41,138 nucleotides of DNA from Pseudolactococcus piscium (GCF_002441695.1 NZ_JXJW01000002.1:88060-129197), one strand, 5' to 3'. Shown: positions 1-10,028, numbered from the stretch's first letter. Program-made: numbers and translations. Notes: a model not told the origin generated them from the letters alone.

Positions 1-54
1 GACAAAATAAAGCAAAAAATCGGTAAGCGAAATTTGGTAGGTCGATTTGACTAG
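1..54 (+). CDS. possible C-terminal end of an upstream gene (partial)
   Basis: The window begins inside an open frame of 17 codons ending in TAG at 52-54 (residues DKIKQKIGKRNLVGRFD). The other two forward frames stop almost at once. The basic composition is compatible with a protein tail, but the fragment is too short to identify. A strong hairpin with T-run at 107-145 could terminate it. It may also be chance. Confidence 0.25.
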   Translation, partial: DKIKQKIGKRNLVGRFD

Positions 55-106
55 TCATGCTAGACTAGCAAGATACCACTATGAGACGATCCCTAACTGG
101 TAACTC

Positions 107-145
107 AAAAAGCAACAGACGATTGATGATCGTCTGTTGCTTTTT
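107..145. terminator. bidirectional rho-independent terminator
   Basis: Perfect inverted repeat: AAAAAGCAACAGACGAT at the left pairs with ATCGTCTGTTGCTTTTT at the right around a short loop. There is an A-run on the left and a T-run on the right, so it can serve queA (minus strand, ending at 154) and whatever lies to the left on the plus strand. Confidence 0.85.
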
Positions 146-153
146 CTTTTTGC

Positions 154-1185
154 TTATTTGACAAACATGGCATCCCCAAAACTGAAGAAGCGATAATGCT
201 CATCTATTGCGTGCTGGTAGGCTGATAAGACAAACTCGCGGCCAGCAAAGGCAGAAACTAGCATGACCAGAGTTGATTTCGGTAGATGGAAGTTAGTAGA
301 GAAGGCATCAACCACTTGGAACTGATAGCCTGGTTTGATGAAGATATTTGTCCAGTCACTATCTGCCTGAACTTGTCCATCGAATTTCTTTGCGACAGAC
401 TCCAGTGTCCGAATAGATGTTGTACCAACTGCGATAACACGTTTTCCAGCAGCTTTTGTCTCATTAATGATTTCAGCTGTTTCTTGGGGTAGAATATAAA
501 ATTCACTGTGCATATCGTGTTCTTCTATGTTATCGACGCTGACAGGACGGAAAGTTCCCAGGCCGACATGCAAGGTAACCCAAGCGATATTAACCCCCTT
601 GGCTTTGATTTGCGCAAGTAAGTCGTCTGTGAAATGTAAGCCAGCAGTTGGTGCAGCAGCAGAGCCGTTTTCTTTGGCGTAGACAGTCTGATAGCGACCT
701 TGATCGGCTAATTTTTCATGGATATAAGGGGGAAGTGGCATCTCACCTAGGCTCTCAAGTACTTCTAAAAAGATACCATCATAAGTAAAGGTGACGATCC
801 GGCCACCATGATCTAAGGAGTCATCGACTACTGTAGCTGTTAAGCGGCCATCACCAAAGGTGATCATAGTTCCATTTTTAAGCTTTTTAGCAGGTTTTGC
901 AAGGACTTCCCAAGTATCATCGACAGTGTTCTTTAAGAGCAATAGCTCGATATGGCCACCTGTATCAGCTTTTTGACCATGGAGGCGGGCAGGTAAGACA
1001 CGTGTATTATTTAGGACGAGTGTATCGCCACTGTTTAATTCGTCGATAATATCAAAAAAATGTTTATCTGCCATCGTCTGTTTTGTCTTATCAATAACTA
1101 ATAAACGGCTTTCAGAACGATGTTCAAGTGGTGTCTGAGCGATGAGTGTTTCTGGTAAATCAAAATTAAAGTCTTCAATATTCAT
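154..1185 (-). CDS. queA: S-adenosylmethionine:tRNA ribosyltransferase-isomerase QueA
   Basis: 343 aa, the usual QueA length. The enzyme transfers and isomerises the ribosyl part of SAM onto 7-aminomethyl-7-deazaguanine at the wobble position of tRNAs with GUN anticodons, giving epoxyqueuosine; it acts in the cytoplasm. Recognisable family segments are the N-terminal [12 protein letters not shown], the [13 protein letters not shown] block near residue 60, [13 protein letters not shown] near residue 175, [10 protein letters not shown] near residue 206, and the C-terminal [17 protein letters not shown]. It is monocistronic, divergent from nagB, and ends at a strong terminator. An extended -10 lies only 7 nt before the ATG and no Shine-Dalgarno is visible, so the mRNA may be leaderless. 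Confidence 0.96.
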   Translation of the reverse strand: MNIEDFNFDLPETLIAQTPLEHRSESRLLVIDKTKQTMADKHFFDIIDELNSGDTLVLNNTRVLPARLHGQKADTGGHIELLLLKNTVDDTWEVLAKPAKKLKNGTMITFGDGRLTATVVDDSLDHGGRIVTFTYDGIFLEVLESLGEMPLPPYIHEKLADQGRYQTVYAKENGSAAAPTAGLHFTDDLLAQIKAKGVNIAWVTLHVGLGTFRPVSVDNIEEHDMHSEFYILPQETAEIINETKAAGKRVIAVGTTSIRTLESVAKKFDGQVQADSDWTNIFIKPGYQFQVVDAFSTNFHLPKSTLVMLVSAFAGREFVLSAYQHAIDEHYRFFSFGDAMFVK

Positions 1186-1192
1186 AGTTAAA

Positions 1193-1201
1193 ATTATAAC
1201 A
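1193..1201 (-). promoter_or_regulatory. extended -10 promoter of queA
   Basis: On the minus strand TGTTATAAT lies with its last base 7 nt before the queA ATG (1185). No good -35 is seen at the right distance. Normal -10 to start-site spacing places transcription initiation at or 1 nt before the start codon. Confidence 0.6.
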
Positions 1202-1219
1202 TTTTTGGGAGGTTAATGC

Positions 1220-1248
1220 TTGACAAATGGACAGAAAAGGAATACAAT
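1220..1248 (+). promoter_or_regulatory. sigma-A promoter of nagB
   Basis: TTGACA (1220-1225), 17 bp spacer, TACAAT (1243-1248). This is a near-consensus housekeeping promoter, about 50 nt before the nagB start. A palindromic operator overlaps the end of its -10. Confidence 0.85.
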
Positions 1249-1262
1249 TGGTCTATACCAAT
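1247..1262. promoter_or_regulatory. NagR (GntR-family) type operator in front of nagB
   Basis: ATTGGTCTATACCAAT is an almost perfect 16-bp palindrome overlapping the -10 and the expected transcription start. It matches the known form of NagR/YvoA (dre-like) operators, which repress amino-sugar catabolic genes until glucosamine-6-phosphate or GlcNAc-6-phosphate accumulates. The regulator gene itself is not in the window. Confidence 0.7.
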
Positions 1263-1298
1263 AAAGCATATTCATTCATTTATTTAGAGGAGAAAATA

Positions 1299-2003
1299 AT
1301 GAAAGTCATAACAGTTAAAAATCAACTTGAAGGTGCTAAAATCGGCCTGGATATAGTATCAGAAAAAATGGCAGCAGGTGCTAAAACATTTGGCTTAGCT
1401 ACAGGCTCAACACCAGTTGAATTTTATAATCAAATTATTAATAGTGATCTTGATTTTACAGATAAAACATCTATCAACTTAGATGAGTATGTTGGCCTTG
1501 ACGGATCAGATGAACAATCTTATCGCTATTTCATGAGTCAACATCTCTTTAATGAAAAACCTTTTAAAGCAAACTTCTTACCAAATGGTAAGGCTGCTGA
1601 TTTAGATAAAGAAGTGAAAGCATACGACGAAATTATCGATGCCCATCCCATCGACTTGCAAATCCTGGGTATTGGTCAAAATGGTCATATCGGCTTTAAC
1701 GAACCAGGTACATCATTTGATGTGACAACGCACGTTGTAGACTTAACGCAAAGTACAATCAAAGCTAATTCACGTTATTTTGCTAATGAAGCAGATGTAC
1801 CAAAACAAGCTGTGTCTATGGGAATTGCAAGTATTCTAAAATCTAAAACTTTGATTTTGATGGCTTGGGGTCATGAAAAAGCCGAAGCAGTAAAAGGCAT
1901 GATTGAAGGGGAAGTTACCGAAAGCCTACCTGCTTCAGTCTTACAACAACATGATGATGTGATTGTCATCATTGATGAAGCTGCTGCTAGTCTATTGAAC
2001 TAA
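1299..2003 (+). CDS. nagB: glucosamine-6-phosphate deaminase NagB
   Basis: 234 aa when started at ATG 1299, which follows a good ribosome site (AGAGGAG); an upstream in-frame ATG at 1227 lies inside the promoter region and is rejected. The enzyme converts glucosamine-6-phosphate to fructose-6-phosphate and ammonia, letting amino sugars enter glycolysis. Family motifs seen are GLATGSTP near the N-terminus (sugar-phosphate binding), NLDEYVGL (catalytic Asp region), and [15 protein letters not shown] (catalytic His and Glu region). This is the short Gram-positive form without the C-terminal allosteric extension of the enterobacterial enzyme. It is monocistronic, with a NagR-like operator upstream and a terminator directly after the stop. 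Confidence 0.96.
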   Translation: MKVITVKNQLEGAKIGLDIVSEKMAAGAKTFGLATGSTPVEFYNQIINSDLDFTDKTSINLDEYVGLDGSDEQSYRYFMSQHLFNEKPFKANFLPNGKAADLDKEVKAYDEIIDAHPIDLQILGIGQNGHIGFNEPGTSFDVTTHVVDLTQSTIKANSRYFANEADVPKQAVSMGIASILKSKTLILMAWGHEKAEAVKGMIEGEVTESLPASVLQQHDDVIVIIDEAAASLLN

Positions 2004-2042
2004 AAAAAGTCCTTGATGATAACGATCATCAAGGACTTTTTT
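2003..2042. terminator. bidirectional terminator between nagB and the amino-acid transporter
   Basis: Inverted repeat AGTCCTTGATGAT / ATCATCAAGGACT around AACG, with an A-run on the left and T-run on the right. It serves convergent nagB (+) and the ABC transporter operon (-). Confidence 0.9.
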
Positions 2043-2055
2043 AGTGTTGCATCGC

Positions 2056-2796
2056 TTAAACGTTCAAGACTTTGTTTAGGAAATCTTTCAAACGTGGATG
2101 TTGCGGATTATCAAATAATTGATCAGGTGTACTATCTTCTAAAATCTGGCCACCATCTGTAAAGATGACGCGGTTGGCCACTTTACGAGCAAATCCCATC
2201 TCGTGGGTAACGATCAACATGGTCATACCATCTTTAGCTAAATCTTGCATGACTTCTAAGACATCGCCTACCATTTCTGGGTCAAGTGCTGATGTTGGTT
2301 CATCAAACAACATGAGATCAGGGTCCATAGCCAGTGCGCGAGCAATGGCAACACGTTGTTTTTGACCACCAGACAAGCTTTCAGGCATGGCATCAGCCTT
2401 ATCAGACAAGCCCACTTTTTCCAGCAAATCAAGCGCTTTGGTATGGGCTTCAGATTTAGTCATTTTTTTAAGTTCAAGTGGGGCATAAGTGATGTTATCA
2501 ATCACCGTCATATTTGGAAATAGATTGAACTGTTGGAAAACCATGCCAACCTCTTGACGTACTTGGTTAAGGTTGGTCTTTTTATTAGATAAATCATAGC
2601 CGTCAACGATAACACTACCAGAGGTAATCTCTTCTAAGCCGTTAAGCGTTCTAAGAAAAGTTGACTTACCAGACCCAGAAGGGCCAATAATACACACAAC
2701 GTCGCCTTCGTTAAACTTAGTTGAGATACCTTTTAAGACTTCGTTAGTGCCAAAAGATTTATGTAAATCAGTAATATCAATTTTTAGTTTTGCCAT
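2056..2796 (-). CDS. polar amino acid ABC transporter ATP-binding protein (GlnQ family)
   Basis: 246 aa, full length for the family. Walker [10 protein letters not shown] lies at about residues 38-46, followed by the Q-loop ([13 protein letters not shown]), the ABC signature LSGGQKQR, Walker B with [15 protein letters not shown], and the H-loop IVTHEMGFA. These mark the HisP/GlnQ-type ATPase that drives uptake of glutamine or other polar amino acids at the inner face of the membrane. Its ATG overlaps the stop codon of the upstream fused binding-protein/permease gene by one base, so the two are translationally coupled. The exact substrate cannot be read from the sequence. Confidence 0.93.
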   Translation of the reverse strand: MAKLKIDITDLHKSFGTNEVLKGISTKFNEGDVVCIIGPSGSGKSTFLRTLNGLEEITSGSVIVDGYDLSNKKTNLNQVRQEVGMVFQQFNLFPNMTVIDNITYAPLELKKMTKSEAHTKALDLLEKVGLSDKADAMPESLSGGQKQRVAIARALAMDPDLMLFDEPTSALDPEMVGDVLEVMQDLAKDGMTMLIVTHEMGFARKVANRVIFTDGGQILEDSTPDQLFDNPQHPRLKDFLNKVLNV

Positions 2797-4247
2797 TATT
2801 TCATATTCCTTTCAAGTCGACGCGCAAAGATTGTCAAAGCGAGAATAACAATGAGATAGATGATTGCAATCAAGCCATAGACTTTAAATGATTGGAAGTT
2901 TCGAGCAACAATAATTTTACCAGTTTGTAGGAGCTCAATTAAGCCGATAGCTGAAATGATTGTCGTGTCTTTCAATGAAATGATAAATTGATTGACCAAA
3001 CTTGGAATCGTAATTTTAACTGCTTGAGGTAGGATGACACGTTGCATTGTTTTGACATAAGGCACACCAAGTGAACGTGAGGCTTCCATCTGTCCAGTCG
3101 CAACAGAATTAACACCACCACGTACGATTTCAGCGATGTAAGCTGATGCATTTAAGGTCAGTGCGATGATACCAGCCGCAAAGTCATTAAGTGGACTAGG
3201 TTGACCAGTGATAGATTCAAACAGGTTAGGGATACCATAGAAGATAAAGATGGCAAGTACCATCAAAGGCACACCACGTACGAGGTCAACATAAACTTTA
3301 GTGAAGCCGCGTAAGAATTTGCTAGGTGACACACTGAATAGCCCAAAGATAATCCCAACGATCAAGGCAAGAACAAATGAGACCAAAGTTAGCGCAAGTG
3401 TATAGCCAAGTCCAGATGCCAGTTGTTGCCAGTTGTTTTTGATGATCCCAATCATCGTTGACTCATCTACTTTTTTATCGTCAGATGCGTCATTTCCCAT
3501 GTATTTTGCAACAATTTTATCATACTGGCCATTGGCTTTAATTTTCTTTAAGCCAGCATTGAACATCGAGATAAGCTCAGGATTCTCGCCTTTTTTAACG
3601 GCAAACCCATACTCCCCTATTTTTTCAGGTGTGATGGGTGTTGCAAATTCTTGACCTTGAATAATGGCATATTTGACCACAGGTTCATCATCCATAAATG
3701 CATTGATTGAACCTGTGTTTAAGCTTTGATACATGGTATCAGCAGCATCGAAGACTTTGACCTTATAGCCATATTTATCTTTATTTTTATCGATAAATGC
3801 TTGAGATGCCGTTCCATTTTTGACACCAACTGTTTTTCCTTTTAAATCTTTGTAAGATTTGATGTCAGTTGTTGTCTTTTTGACAGCAAGACTAGCATTG
3901 GCTGTGAAGTATGGATCTGAAAAGTCAAAGACATTTTTACGTTCAGCCGTAATCGACATCCCAGCGATCATGCCATCGGCATGTCCTGCTTGTGTTTGGT
4001 CAACAGCAGTTTGGAAGCCAACGAAGTCCATCGTTATCTTAAAGTTCTCGGTTTTAGCGATTGCTTTGAGTAAATCAACATCTATGCCGACATACTGTTT
4101 ATCTGAGTTTTGAAATTCAAATGGTGCAAATAGCGAATCAGAGGCGATTTTATAGGTATCTTTTACTGGTTTATCATCAGCTTTCACACTCGTTATCGAC
4201 AATAAGGTGATGAACAAGGTGAGTAGCATCAATAATTTCTTTTTCAT
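2796..4247 (-). CDS. amino acid ABC transporter, substrate-binding protein fused to permease (GlnP type)
   Basis: 483 aa from the ATG at 4247 ([18 protein letters not shown]), preceded by GAAAGGGA; a longer frame reaching 4367 has no ribosome site and its N-terminus is not signal-like. Residues 1-23 are a cleavable signal ending SVKA. About 25-265 is one periplasmic-type SBP_bac_3 domain ([32 protein letters not shown]). From about 285 a HisM/GlnP-type permease follows, with the EAA loop near [21 protein letters not shown]. The binding domain therefore hangs on the outer face of its own permease, a layout typical of Lactobacillales; Lactococcus lactis GlnP carries two such domains, this one only one. 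It is coupled to the ATPase gene. Confidence 0.92.
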   Translation of the reverse strand: MKKKLLMLLTLFITLLSITSVKADDKPVKDTYKIASDSLFAPFEFQNSDKQYVGIDVDLLKAIAKTENFKITMDFVGFQTAVDQTQAGHADGMIAGMSITAERKNVFDFSDPYFTANASLAVKKTTTDIKSYKDLKGKTVGVKNGTASQAFIDKNKDKYGYKVKVFDAADTMYQSLNTGSINAFMDDEPVVKYAIIQGQEFATPITPEKIGEYGFAVKKGENPELISMFNAGLKKIKANGQYDKIVAKYMGNDASDDKKVDESTMIGIIKNNWQQLASGLGYTLALTLVSFVLALIVGIIFGLFSVSPSKFLRGFTKVYVDLVRGVPLMVLAIFIFYGIPNLFESITGQPSPLNDFAAGIIALTLNASAYIAEIVRGGVNSVATGQMEASRSLGVPYVKTMQRVILPQAVKITIPSLVNQFIISLKDTTIISAIGLIELLQTGKIIVARNFQSFKVYGLIAIIYLIVILALTIFARRLERNMK

Positions 4248-4314
4248 AAGTTGTTCCCTTTCAAGTATATTCTTTCTTATTTTAGCATAAAATTGACGCA
4301 AAATAAAGACAATG

Positions 4315-4342
4315 AAAAAAGATGTCATCATTTCTGACATCT
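4315..4342 (-). terminator. terminator of pepQ
   Basis: On the minus strand AGATGTCA, a 7-nt loop, TGACATCT and then a T-run. It lies about 70 nt past the pepQ stop and before the start of the transporter operon. A possible extended -10 for the transporter (TGCTAAAAT on the minus strand, about 4282-4290) follows it. Confidence 0.75.
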
Positions 4343-4412
4343 TCTGGTTGTTCAGTAATTTTACCATACTGATTTTATTTCTCTACTTTATCAGTGGTGA
4401 CAAGGCAAGTCA

Positions 4413-5501
4413 TTAAAATACCAATAAATCCTTAGACGTATGGGTCAAACTTTCAGCCCCAGTAGCGGTCACGTAGAGACAATCCTCTATGCGCACACCC
4501 ACTTGATTGGGGATATAAATACCGGGTTCAACAGAGAAACACATGCCAGTTTCTATCGTAATATCTTCACTGCCACCGATAGAGGGGTATTCATGGACAT
4601 CCATGCCGATACCGTGTCCTGTACGATGCGTAAAGTAGTCACCGTATCCCGCTTTTGTAATGATATCACGTGCCACCTTGTCAACTTCAAAGGCAGTCAC
4701 ACCAGGTTTGACAAAGTCTAAGGCTGCTTGCTGTGCTTGACGTGTAATCTCATAGATCTTACGATCAAAGTCAGTAGGTTGACCGATTGCGATTGTCCGA
4801 GAGGCATCTGAAGCATAGCCATTTGACATGACACCTAAATCAAAAAGTAATAATTTATTTTCTTGGATAGCAACAGCTTCGGGGACACCATGAGGATTGG
4901 CTGCTCTGGCACCTGTCAAGACCATGGTATCAAAGCTCATCTCCGAAATACCTTGTCGTTTCATTTCAAATTCGATTTTGGCCACAACATCCATCTCAGT
5001 CAGACCTTTTTCTGATGCCGCAAACTTGAAGCCGATATCAAAGCATTTATCAGCGTAATCACCAGCAACAACCATCTTTTGAATCTCATCAGCTGTCTTA
5101 AATAGGCGCATTTGATTGATCAATGGTGTTAAATTTTTAAAGGTTACTTCATTAAAGACTGATTTGAGGCCATCACTTTTACTGAGAATAAGATGGTCAA
5201 ATTCAACAGCGATTGTCTTAACCCGGTAGCCCTTTAATTTAGTCGCGATTTTTTCCCACGGATTTTCGCTATCAGCATATCCGATGACATCAAAGCTCAC
5301 ATGAGTTTTAGCTTTTTCGACTTCAAGCTCGGGCGTCAGCATGATTGGCTCCCGATCAGGGAATACCATCAAGCCTAAGATACGTTCGTGTGGATCCATG
5401 GCAAAACCTGTTAGATAGTTAACAGTAGTTGGATTCGTAATGAAGGTCATATCCCATTCTTGTTGATTGAGATAATCAGTAATTTTTTGTAGTTTAGTCA
5501 T
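4413..5501 (-). CDS. pepQ: Xaa-Pro dipeptidase (prolidase) PepQ
   Basis: 362 aa, normal for the M24B family. N-terminal creatinase-like domain (about 1-125, with [18 protein letters not shown]), then the pita-bread metallopeptidase domain. The five dinuclear metal ligands are visible: Asp in [12 protein letters not shown] and Asp in YASDASRT, His in [13 protein letters not shown], Glu in CFSVEPGIY and Glu in [10 protein letters not shown]. It cleaves Xaa-Pro dipeptides in the cytoplasm, the last step in use of casein or proline-rich peptides. The start fits the conserved family N-terminus, although AGAGG sits unusually close to the ATG. In lactococci and streptococci pepQ is usually divergent from and adjacent to ccpA; here gdhA lies between. 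Confidence 0.95.
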   Translation of the reverse strand: MTKLQKITDYLNQQEWDMTFITNPTTVNYLTGFAMDPHERILGLMVFPDREPIMLTPELEVEKAKTHVSFDVIGYADSENPWEKIATKLKGYRVKTIAVEFDHLILSKSDGLKSVFNEVTFKNLTPLINQMRLFKTADEIQKMVVAGDYADKCFDIGFKFAASEKGLTEMDVVAKIEFEMKRQGISEMSFDTMVLTGARAANPHGVPEAVAIQENKLLLFDLGVMSNGYASDASRTIAIGQPTDFDRKIYEITRQAQQAALDFVKPGVTAFEVDKVARDIITKAGYGDYFTHRTGHGIGMDVHEYPSIGGSEDITIETGMCFSVEPGIYIPNQVGVRIEDCLYVTATGAESLTHTSKDLLVF

Positions 5502-5545
5502 ACCTCTATTTTGCCACTTTATGACTAAAATTGCTATGTCTAACG

Positions 5546-5593
5546 ATTATAAATGATAAAAATGTATAAGATGTTTGACAAGTGTGCTATAAT
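5546..5593. promoter_or_regulatory. divergent promoter region of pepQ and gdhA
   Basis: On the minus strand TATAAT (5551 to 5546) can serve pepQ with a leader of about 40 nt. On the plus strand an extended -10 TGCTATAAT (5585-5593) serves gdhA with a leader of about 85 nt. Neither has a convincing -35. A TTGACA at 5575-5580 is only 7 bp from the gdhA -10 and cannot be its -35. Confidence 0.55.
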
Positions 5594-5628
5594 TAAATAG
5601 TCATCTTATTCAGTCAGGCATTTGTTAA

Positions 5629-7029
<1,401 letters not shown>

Positions 7030-7100
7030 GTAACCGTTACAGTCAACTCCTCTAATATACGGTAGGCGTTGTCAGGCATTGTTATCGGTTTAAAACGATC

Positions 7101-7127
7101 AAAAAAGTCAAGCAATTGACTTTTTTT
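7101..7127 (+). terminator. terminator after gdhA
   Basis: AAAAAGTCAA and TTGACTTTTT pair around a 2-nt GC spacer; in the hairpin the loop is probably GCAA or similar. Seven T residues follow, about 75 nt past the gdhA stop. Confidence 0.75.
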
Positions 7128-7290
7128 GATGGCAAAAATAATGTTGCTAAAGGATTAGCTAGTCGTCTTTTAATTGAAAAATCCCAGAAGTCAAACAAGT
7201 TAAGGGCAAGCTATATCAGCTGTTTAGCCTTACTTAATGGGCATTTTTTGACCGACTGTCATTTTTTATGTAAATTTTAGGCAATATATC

Positions 7291-7319
7291 TTGAAAACCT
7301 TTTCATAAAATGATAAAAT
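7291..7319 (+). promoter_or_regulatory. ccpA promoter
   Basis: TTGAAA (7291-7296), 17 bp, TAAAAT (7314-7319), with an upstream TG making the -10 extended. Expected transcription start is about 7326, giving a leader of about 55 nt that contains a perfect palindrome. Confidence 0.75.
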
Positions 7320-7330
7320 ATATAAATGAA

Positions 7331-7349
7331 ATGAAAATATTATTTTCAT
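7331..7349. promoter_or_regulatory. 9-1-9 perfect palindrome in the ccpA leader
   Basis: ATGAAAATA, T, TATTTTCAT, a perfect inverted repeat just downstream of the expected transcription start. It is too widely spaced and lacks the central CG needed for a CcpA cre site. It could be an operator for another regulator or a weak hairpin in the mRNA leader just ahead of the ribosome site. Confidence 0.5.
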
Positions 7350-7380
7350 GAAAAAGGTGTAAATGAGGAGTAGAATAAAA

Positions 7381-8379
7381 ATGGATAATGAAACAATTAC
7401 AATATATGACGTCGCGCGTGAAGCAGCAGTGTCGATGGCGACAGTCAGCCGCGTTGTGAATGGCAACCAAAACGTTAAGGAAGCAACACGTCGTAAGGTA
7501 TTAGACGTCATTGAACGCCTAGATTATCGCCCGAACGCTGTGGCGCGTGGGCTTGCATCTAAAAAAACAACAACAGTTGGTGTTGTCATACCTGATATCT
7601 CAAATAGTTATTTTGCAAGTCTGGCCCGAGGCATTGATGACATCGCAACGATGTATAAGTATAATATTGTCATCGCAAATTCAGATGGAGATGATGATAA
7701 AGAGATTAATGTTGTGAACACGCTTCTTGCTAAGCAGGTCGATGGCCTTGTCTTCCTAGCACATGATTTATCTGACAAGATACGTGCTGAATTTTCGCGT
7801 ACAAGAACACCGATTGTCTTAGCTGGTGCAGTAGATCACGAAAGTCAAATTCCTTCAGTTAATATCGACTATAAGCAAGCGACTAAAGATGTGACGCTTG
7901 AACTTGCAAAAAATAATCAAAAAATTGCCCTTGTTGCAGGACCTATGGTCAATGCAATTAATGGTAAAGAACGTCTGATTGGCTATCAAGCTGCCTTGTC
8001 AGAAAGCGGTCAACCCTTCTCTGAAGGGCTTGTCTTTGAAACAAATTATAGTTTCAATGATGGCATGAAACTAGCTGAACGTGTTAAAGCATCAGGCGCA
8101 ACTGCTGCTGTCGTAACAGATGATGAAGTTGCTGTTGGCTTATTAAACGGTTTAGTCAATAACGGTGTTAATGTACCGGAAGACTTTGAAATTATTACAG
8201 CCAATAACTCAGTCATCACTGAATTTACGCGACCAACTTTATCATCTATTGAACAGCCTTTATATGATTTAGGTGCTGTATCGATGCGTCTATTGACTAA
8301 GATGATGCATAAAGAAGAAGTAGATGAGAAACGCGTGATTCTACCTCACGGTATCGTCAAACGCGGTTCTACAAAATAA
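7381..8379 (+). CDS. ccpA: catabolite control protein A (LacI family)
   Basis: 332 aa from ATG 7381; AGGAG is 10 nt upstream. An ATG at 7363 is possible but would make the ribosome site part of the gene. CcpA is the global carbon-catabolite regulator of Firmicutes: with HPr-Ser46-P it binds cre sites. Residues 6-25 form the LacI helix-turn-helix (ITIYDVAREAAVSMATVSRV) and the hinge helix is PNAVARGLASKK. The CcpA-specific block GVVIPDISNSYFASLARGID and TMYKYNIVIANSD follows, with the HPr-contact and sugar-binding-like core to the C-terminus (PLYDLGAVSMRLLTKMM). A candidate target in this window is the cre site in front of the sugar operon at 13723. Confidence 0.96.
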   Translation: MDNETITIYDVAREAAVSMATVSRVVNGNQNVKEATRRKVLDVIERLDYRPNAVARGLASKKTTTVGVVIPDISNSYFASLARGIDDIATMYKYNIVIANSDGDDDKEINVVNTLLAKQVDGLVFLAHDLSDKIRAEFSRTRTPIVLAGAVDHESQIPSVNIDYKQATKDVTLELAKNNQKIALVAGPMVNAINGKERLIGYQAALSESGQPFSEGLVFETNYSFNDGMKLAERVKASGATAAVVTDDEVAVGLLNGLVNNGVNVPEDFEIITANNSVITEFTRPTLSSIEQPLYDLGAVSMRLLTKMMHKEEVDEKRVILPHGIVKRGSTK

Positions 8380-8439
8380 GGTAGCGAATACATCCTATAT
8401 AAATTGCGAGCGAAAGCGGGCAGTTTTTATTTTTATCAT

Positions 8440-8463
8440 GATAGGTGCATTTCATTACCTATC
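8440..8463 (+). promoter_or_regulatory. hairpin ahead of the MFS transporter gene
   Basis: GATAGGT and ACCTATC pair around a 10-nt loop and sit 18 nt before the MFS start codon, just upstream of the ribosome site. No T-run follows, so it is not an obvious terminator. It may influence translation. No known riboswitch class is recognised. Confidence 0.35.
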
Positions 8464-8481
8464 TCCCTTTGCGAGGTTAAG

Positions 8482-9648
8482 ATGACTAGAAAACCTATCC
8501 TGTCGGCACTTGTTATCATAAATTTTATCATTTACATTTCACTCGGTTTACCGGATTCTATACTGGGTAGTGCTTGGCCAAGTATGCGTGAGACCTATGG
8601 GATGGGTGCTAGTCAAATCAGTTATTTGACAACCATTATCCTACTATTTTCAGTGTTATCGAGTTTACTCTATACAAAAATTGCGCGCTATTTTACGACG
8701 TCGCAAGTTATTTTTACCAGCATGATATTGGTCATCATTGGGCTAGGTTTAATGATGATGACGTCAAATCCTTGGGTCCTATTTATTTCAACACCATTTA
8801 TGGGGATTGGACAAGGTGCTATCGACGTCACCGTTAATCATTTTGCGGCTAAGCATCTGCCAAGCTCTCTCATGAGTCTCTTGCATGGGTTTTATGGGGT
8901 AGGCGTCAGTATGAGTGCAGCCATCTTGACTTTTTTCTTAGCTAATTTTGCGAGTTGGCGCTTAGCTATCATAACGATTGCCATACTTGAGATCTTGATA
9001 TTGGGCTTGGTTTTTATCTACCGCAGGCATTTCTCTGAGCCAAACGATCAGACACTAGATCATCATAATGATACTAGCCGCCCAGTTAGTCAAAAATTTA
9101 AGCTCAGCTACCTGATCAATCCCCTATTTTATTTCTTTTATGCGATAGAAGGGGTAGTCGGGGTCTTTCTAGCAACCTACTATGTCGAAGCATTTCAGGT
9201 GAGCAGTGCAGAGGCTGCTTTTTTCACAACGCTATTCTGGCTGGGCTTGATGTTTGGCAGATTTTTAACAGGTGCCTTAACGCGTTTTTTTAGTGACAGA
9301 GCGATTTTATTTGGCCACTTGTTACTTCTTGTCGCCATGTCTTTGACGCTATTACTACCACCTGGTGTTTATACTGTTTTGACTGCCTTCATGTTAGGGC
9401 TTGCCATGTCTTCACTGTATCCCTTGATGATGATGGTGCCAAATCGCATTTACTCAGAACCAATTGCCAAACAAGTGATTTCTTATAATGTCGGCTCTTG
9501 TATGTTAGGAACCCTCATTTTTCCCCTGATTTTTAGTGGTTTATTTAAAAGTCTAGGATTTGGTATCTTTCCTTATCTGATTTGTGGCTTGACGCTCGTC
9601 TTATTCATGATCGCAGGCTATATTTTTAAAAAGTATCAAACAATCTAG
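8482..9648 (+). CDS. MFS transporter, 12 transmembrane segments
   Basis: 388 aa from ATG 8482 (MTRKPILSALV), preceded by GCGAGG; an open frame reaches back to 8404 but lacks a ribosome site and is polar. The protein is almost entirely hydrophobic helices, with the central cytoplasmic loop near residues 190-205 (RRHFSEPNDQTLDHHNDTS). The segment SLGLPDSILGSAWPSMRETYG near the first loop and GRFLTGALTRFFSDRAILFG in the second half resemble the sugar-porter-like and FucP-like MFS members common in Firmicutes. Substrate unknown. It lies about 100 bp behind ccpA with a terminator after it; it could be read from the ccpA transcript, since no strong separate terminator is seen between them. Confidence 0.85.
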   Translation: MTRKPILSALVIINFIIYISLGLPDSILGSAWPSMRETYGMGASQISYLTTIILLFSVLSSLLYTKIARYFTTSQVIFTSMILVIIGLGLMMMTSNPWVLFISTPFMGIGQGAIDVTVNHFAAKHLPSSLMSLLHGFYGVGVSMSAAILTFFLANFASWRLAIITIAILEILILGLVFIYRRHFSEPNDQTLDHHNDTSRPVSQKFKLSYLINPLFYFFYAIEGVVGVFLATYYVEAFQVSSAEAAFFTTLFWLGLMFGRFLTGALTRFFSDRAILFGHLLLLVAMSLTLLLPPGVYTVLTAFMLGLAMSSLYPLMMMVPNRIYSEPIAKQVISYNVGSCMLGTLIFPLIFSGLFKSLGFGIFPYLICGLTLVLFMIAGYIFKKYQTI

Positions 9649-9669
9649 TCACAACTTGATTGTTTTTTA
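9639..9669 (+). terminator. terminator of the MFS gene
   Basis: AACAATC and GATTGTT pair around a 12-nt loop, followed by a T-run. The stem begins inside the last codons of the gene. Confidence 0.6.
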
Positions 9670-9687
9670 TTTATGTCACTTTCTATT

Positions 9688-9739
9688 TTGACTTTTATCT
9701 AAATAGTGCTATAATCTATTTAGGGATAAAACTAAATAG
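9688..9739 (+). promoter_or_regulatory. promoter and triple half-site operator of the ArsR/SdpI pair
   Basis: TTGACT (9688-9693), 16 bp, TATAAT (9710-9715) with TG extension. Three copies of an 8-bp half-site alternate in orientation: CTAAATAG (9699-9706), CTATTTAG (9716-9723), CTAAATAG (9732-9739), separated by 9 and 8 bp. The first two flank the -10 exactly. This is the expected layout for autorepression by the ArsR protein encoded just downstream. Confidence 0.75.
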
Positions 9740-9752
9740 AAAAGAGGACCTG

Positions 9753-10028
9753 ATGAGTGTACAACAAACATTAAAAGCAATCGCTAACCCGGTTAGACGG
9801 GAAATCCTAACGATTTTGAAAGCGGGTCGACTATCAGCTGGAGAAATTAGTGATAACTTTGCGCTAAGTCATGCGACTGTTTCAAGTCATTTAAAGCTAC
9901 TTAAAGAAGCGGACTTGATTCGGGAGAGTAAGTATAAGAATTTTATATACTATGAACTGAATCTCAGTGTATTTGAAGAAACCATGTTTTGGTTGAAAGG
10001 ATTTTTAGGTGAAAAAGATGAAAATTAA
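9753..10028 (+). CDS. ArsR-family repressor (SdpR-like)
   Basis: 91 aa from ATG 9753, which follows AGAGGA; the longer frame from 9660 would read through the promoter. It is a compact winged helix-turn-helix protein: LKAIANPVRREILTILKAGR, then the recognition-helix region LSHATVSSHLKLLKEADLI and a wing (YKNFIYYELN). No metal-binding cysteines are present, so it is not an arsenic sensor. It is followed, with an 11-nt overlap, by an SdpI-type membrane protein, the same pairing as sdpR-sdpI of Bacillus subtilis, where the membrane protein gives immunity to a toxin and tethers the repressor. No sdpC-like toxin gene is seen here. It probably binds the three half-sites at 9699-9739. Confidence 0.85.
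   Translation: MSVQQTLKAIANPVRREILTILKAGRLSAGEISDNFALSHATVSSHLKLLKEADLIRESKYKNFIYYELNLSVFEETMFWLKGFLGEKDEN

Larger units (their letters stand above)
7030..7380 (+). other. gdhA-ccpA intergenic region (terminator, ccpA promoter, palindrome)
   Basis: No gene that I can support. It contains the gdhA terminator, then about 160 bp with only a weak open frame (about 7128-7283, no ribosome site), then the ccpA promoter and a perfect palindrome, listed separately. Confidence 0.6.

Noticed and set aside
258-506. Frame antisense or out of frame with queA, and many similar frames over other genes.
   Set aside because: They overlap well-supported genes, lack ribosome sites and have no family features.
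5575-5580. TTGACA before gdhA as a -35 element.
   Set aside because: It is only 7 bp from the TATAAT, so it cannot pair with it.
7128-7283. Open frame with NNVAKGLASR, similar to the LacI hinge NAVARGLASK.
   Set aside because: Only about ten residues agree, flanking residues do not, and there is no start or ribosome site. Likely coincidence.
7331-7349. ccpA leader palindrome as a cre site.
   Set aside because: It lacks the central CG and its arms are spaced too widely for the 14-bp cre consensus.
8401-8463. Structured leader before the MFS gene as a riboswitch.
   Set aside because: One 7-bp hairpin only; no known aptamer core recognised.
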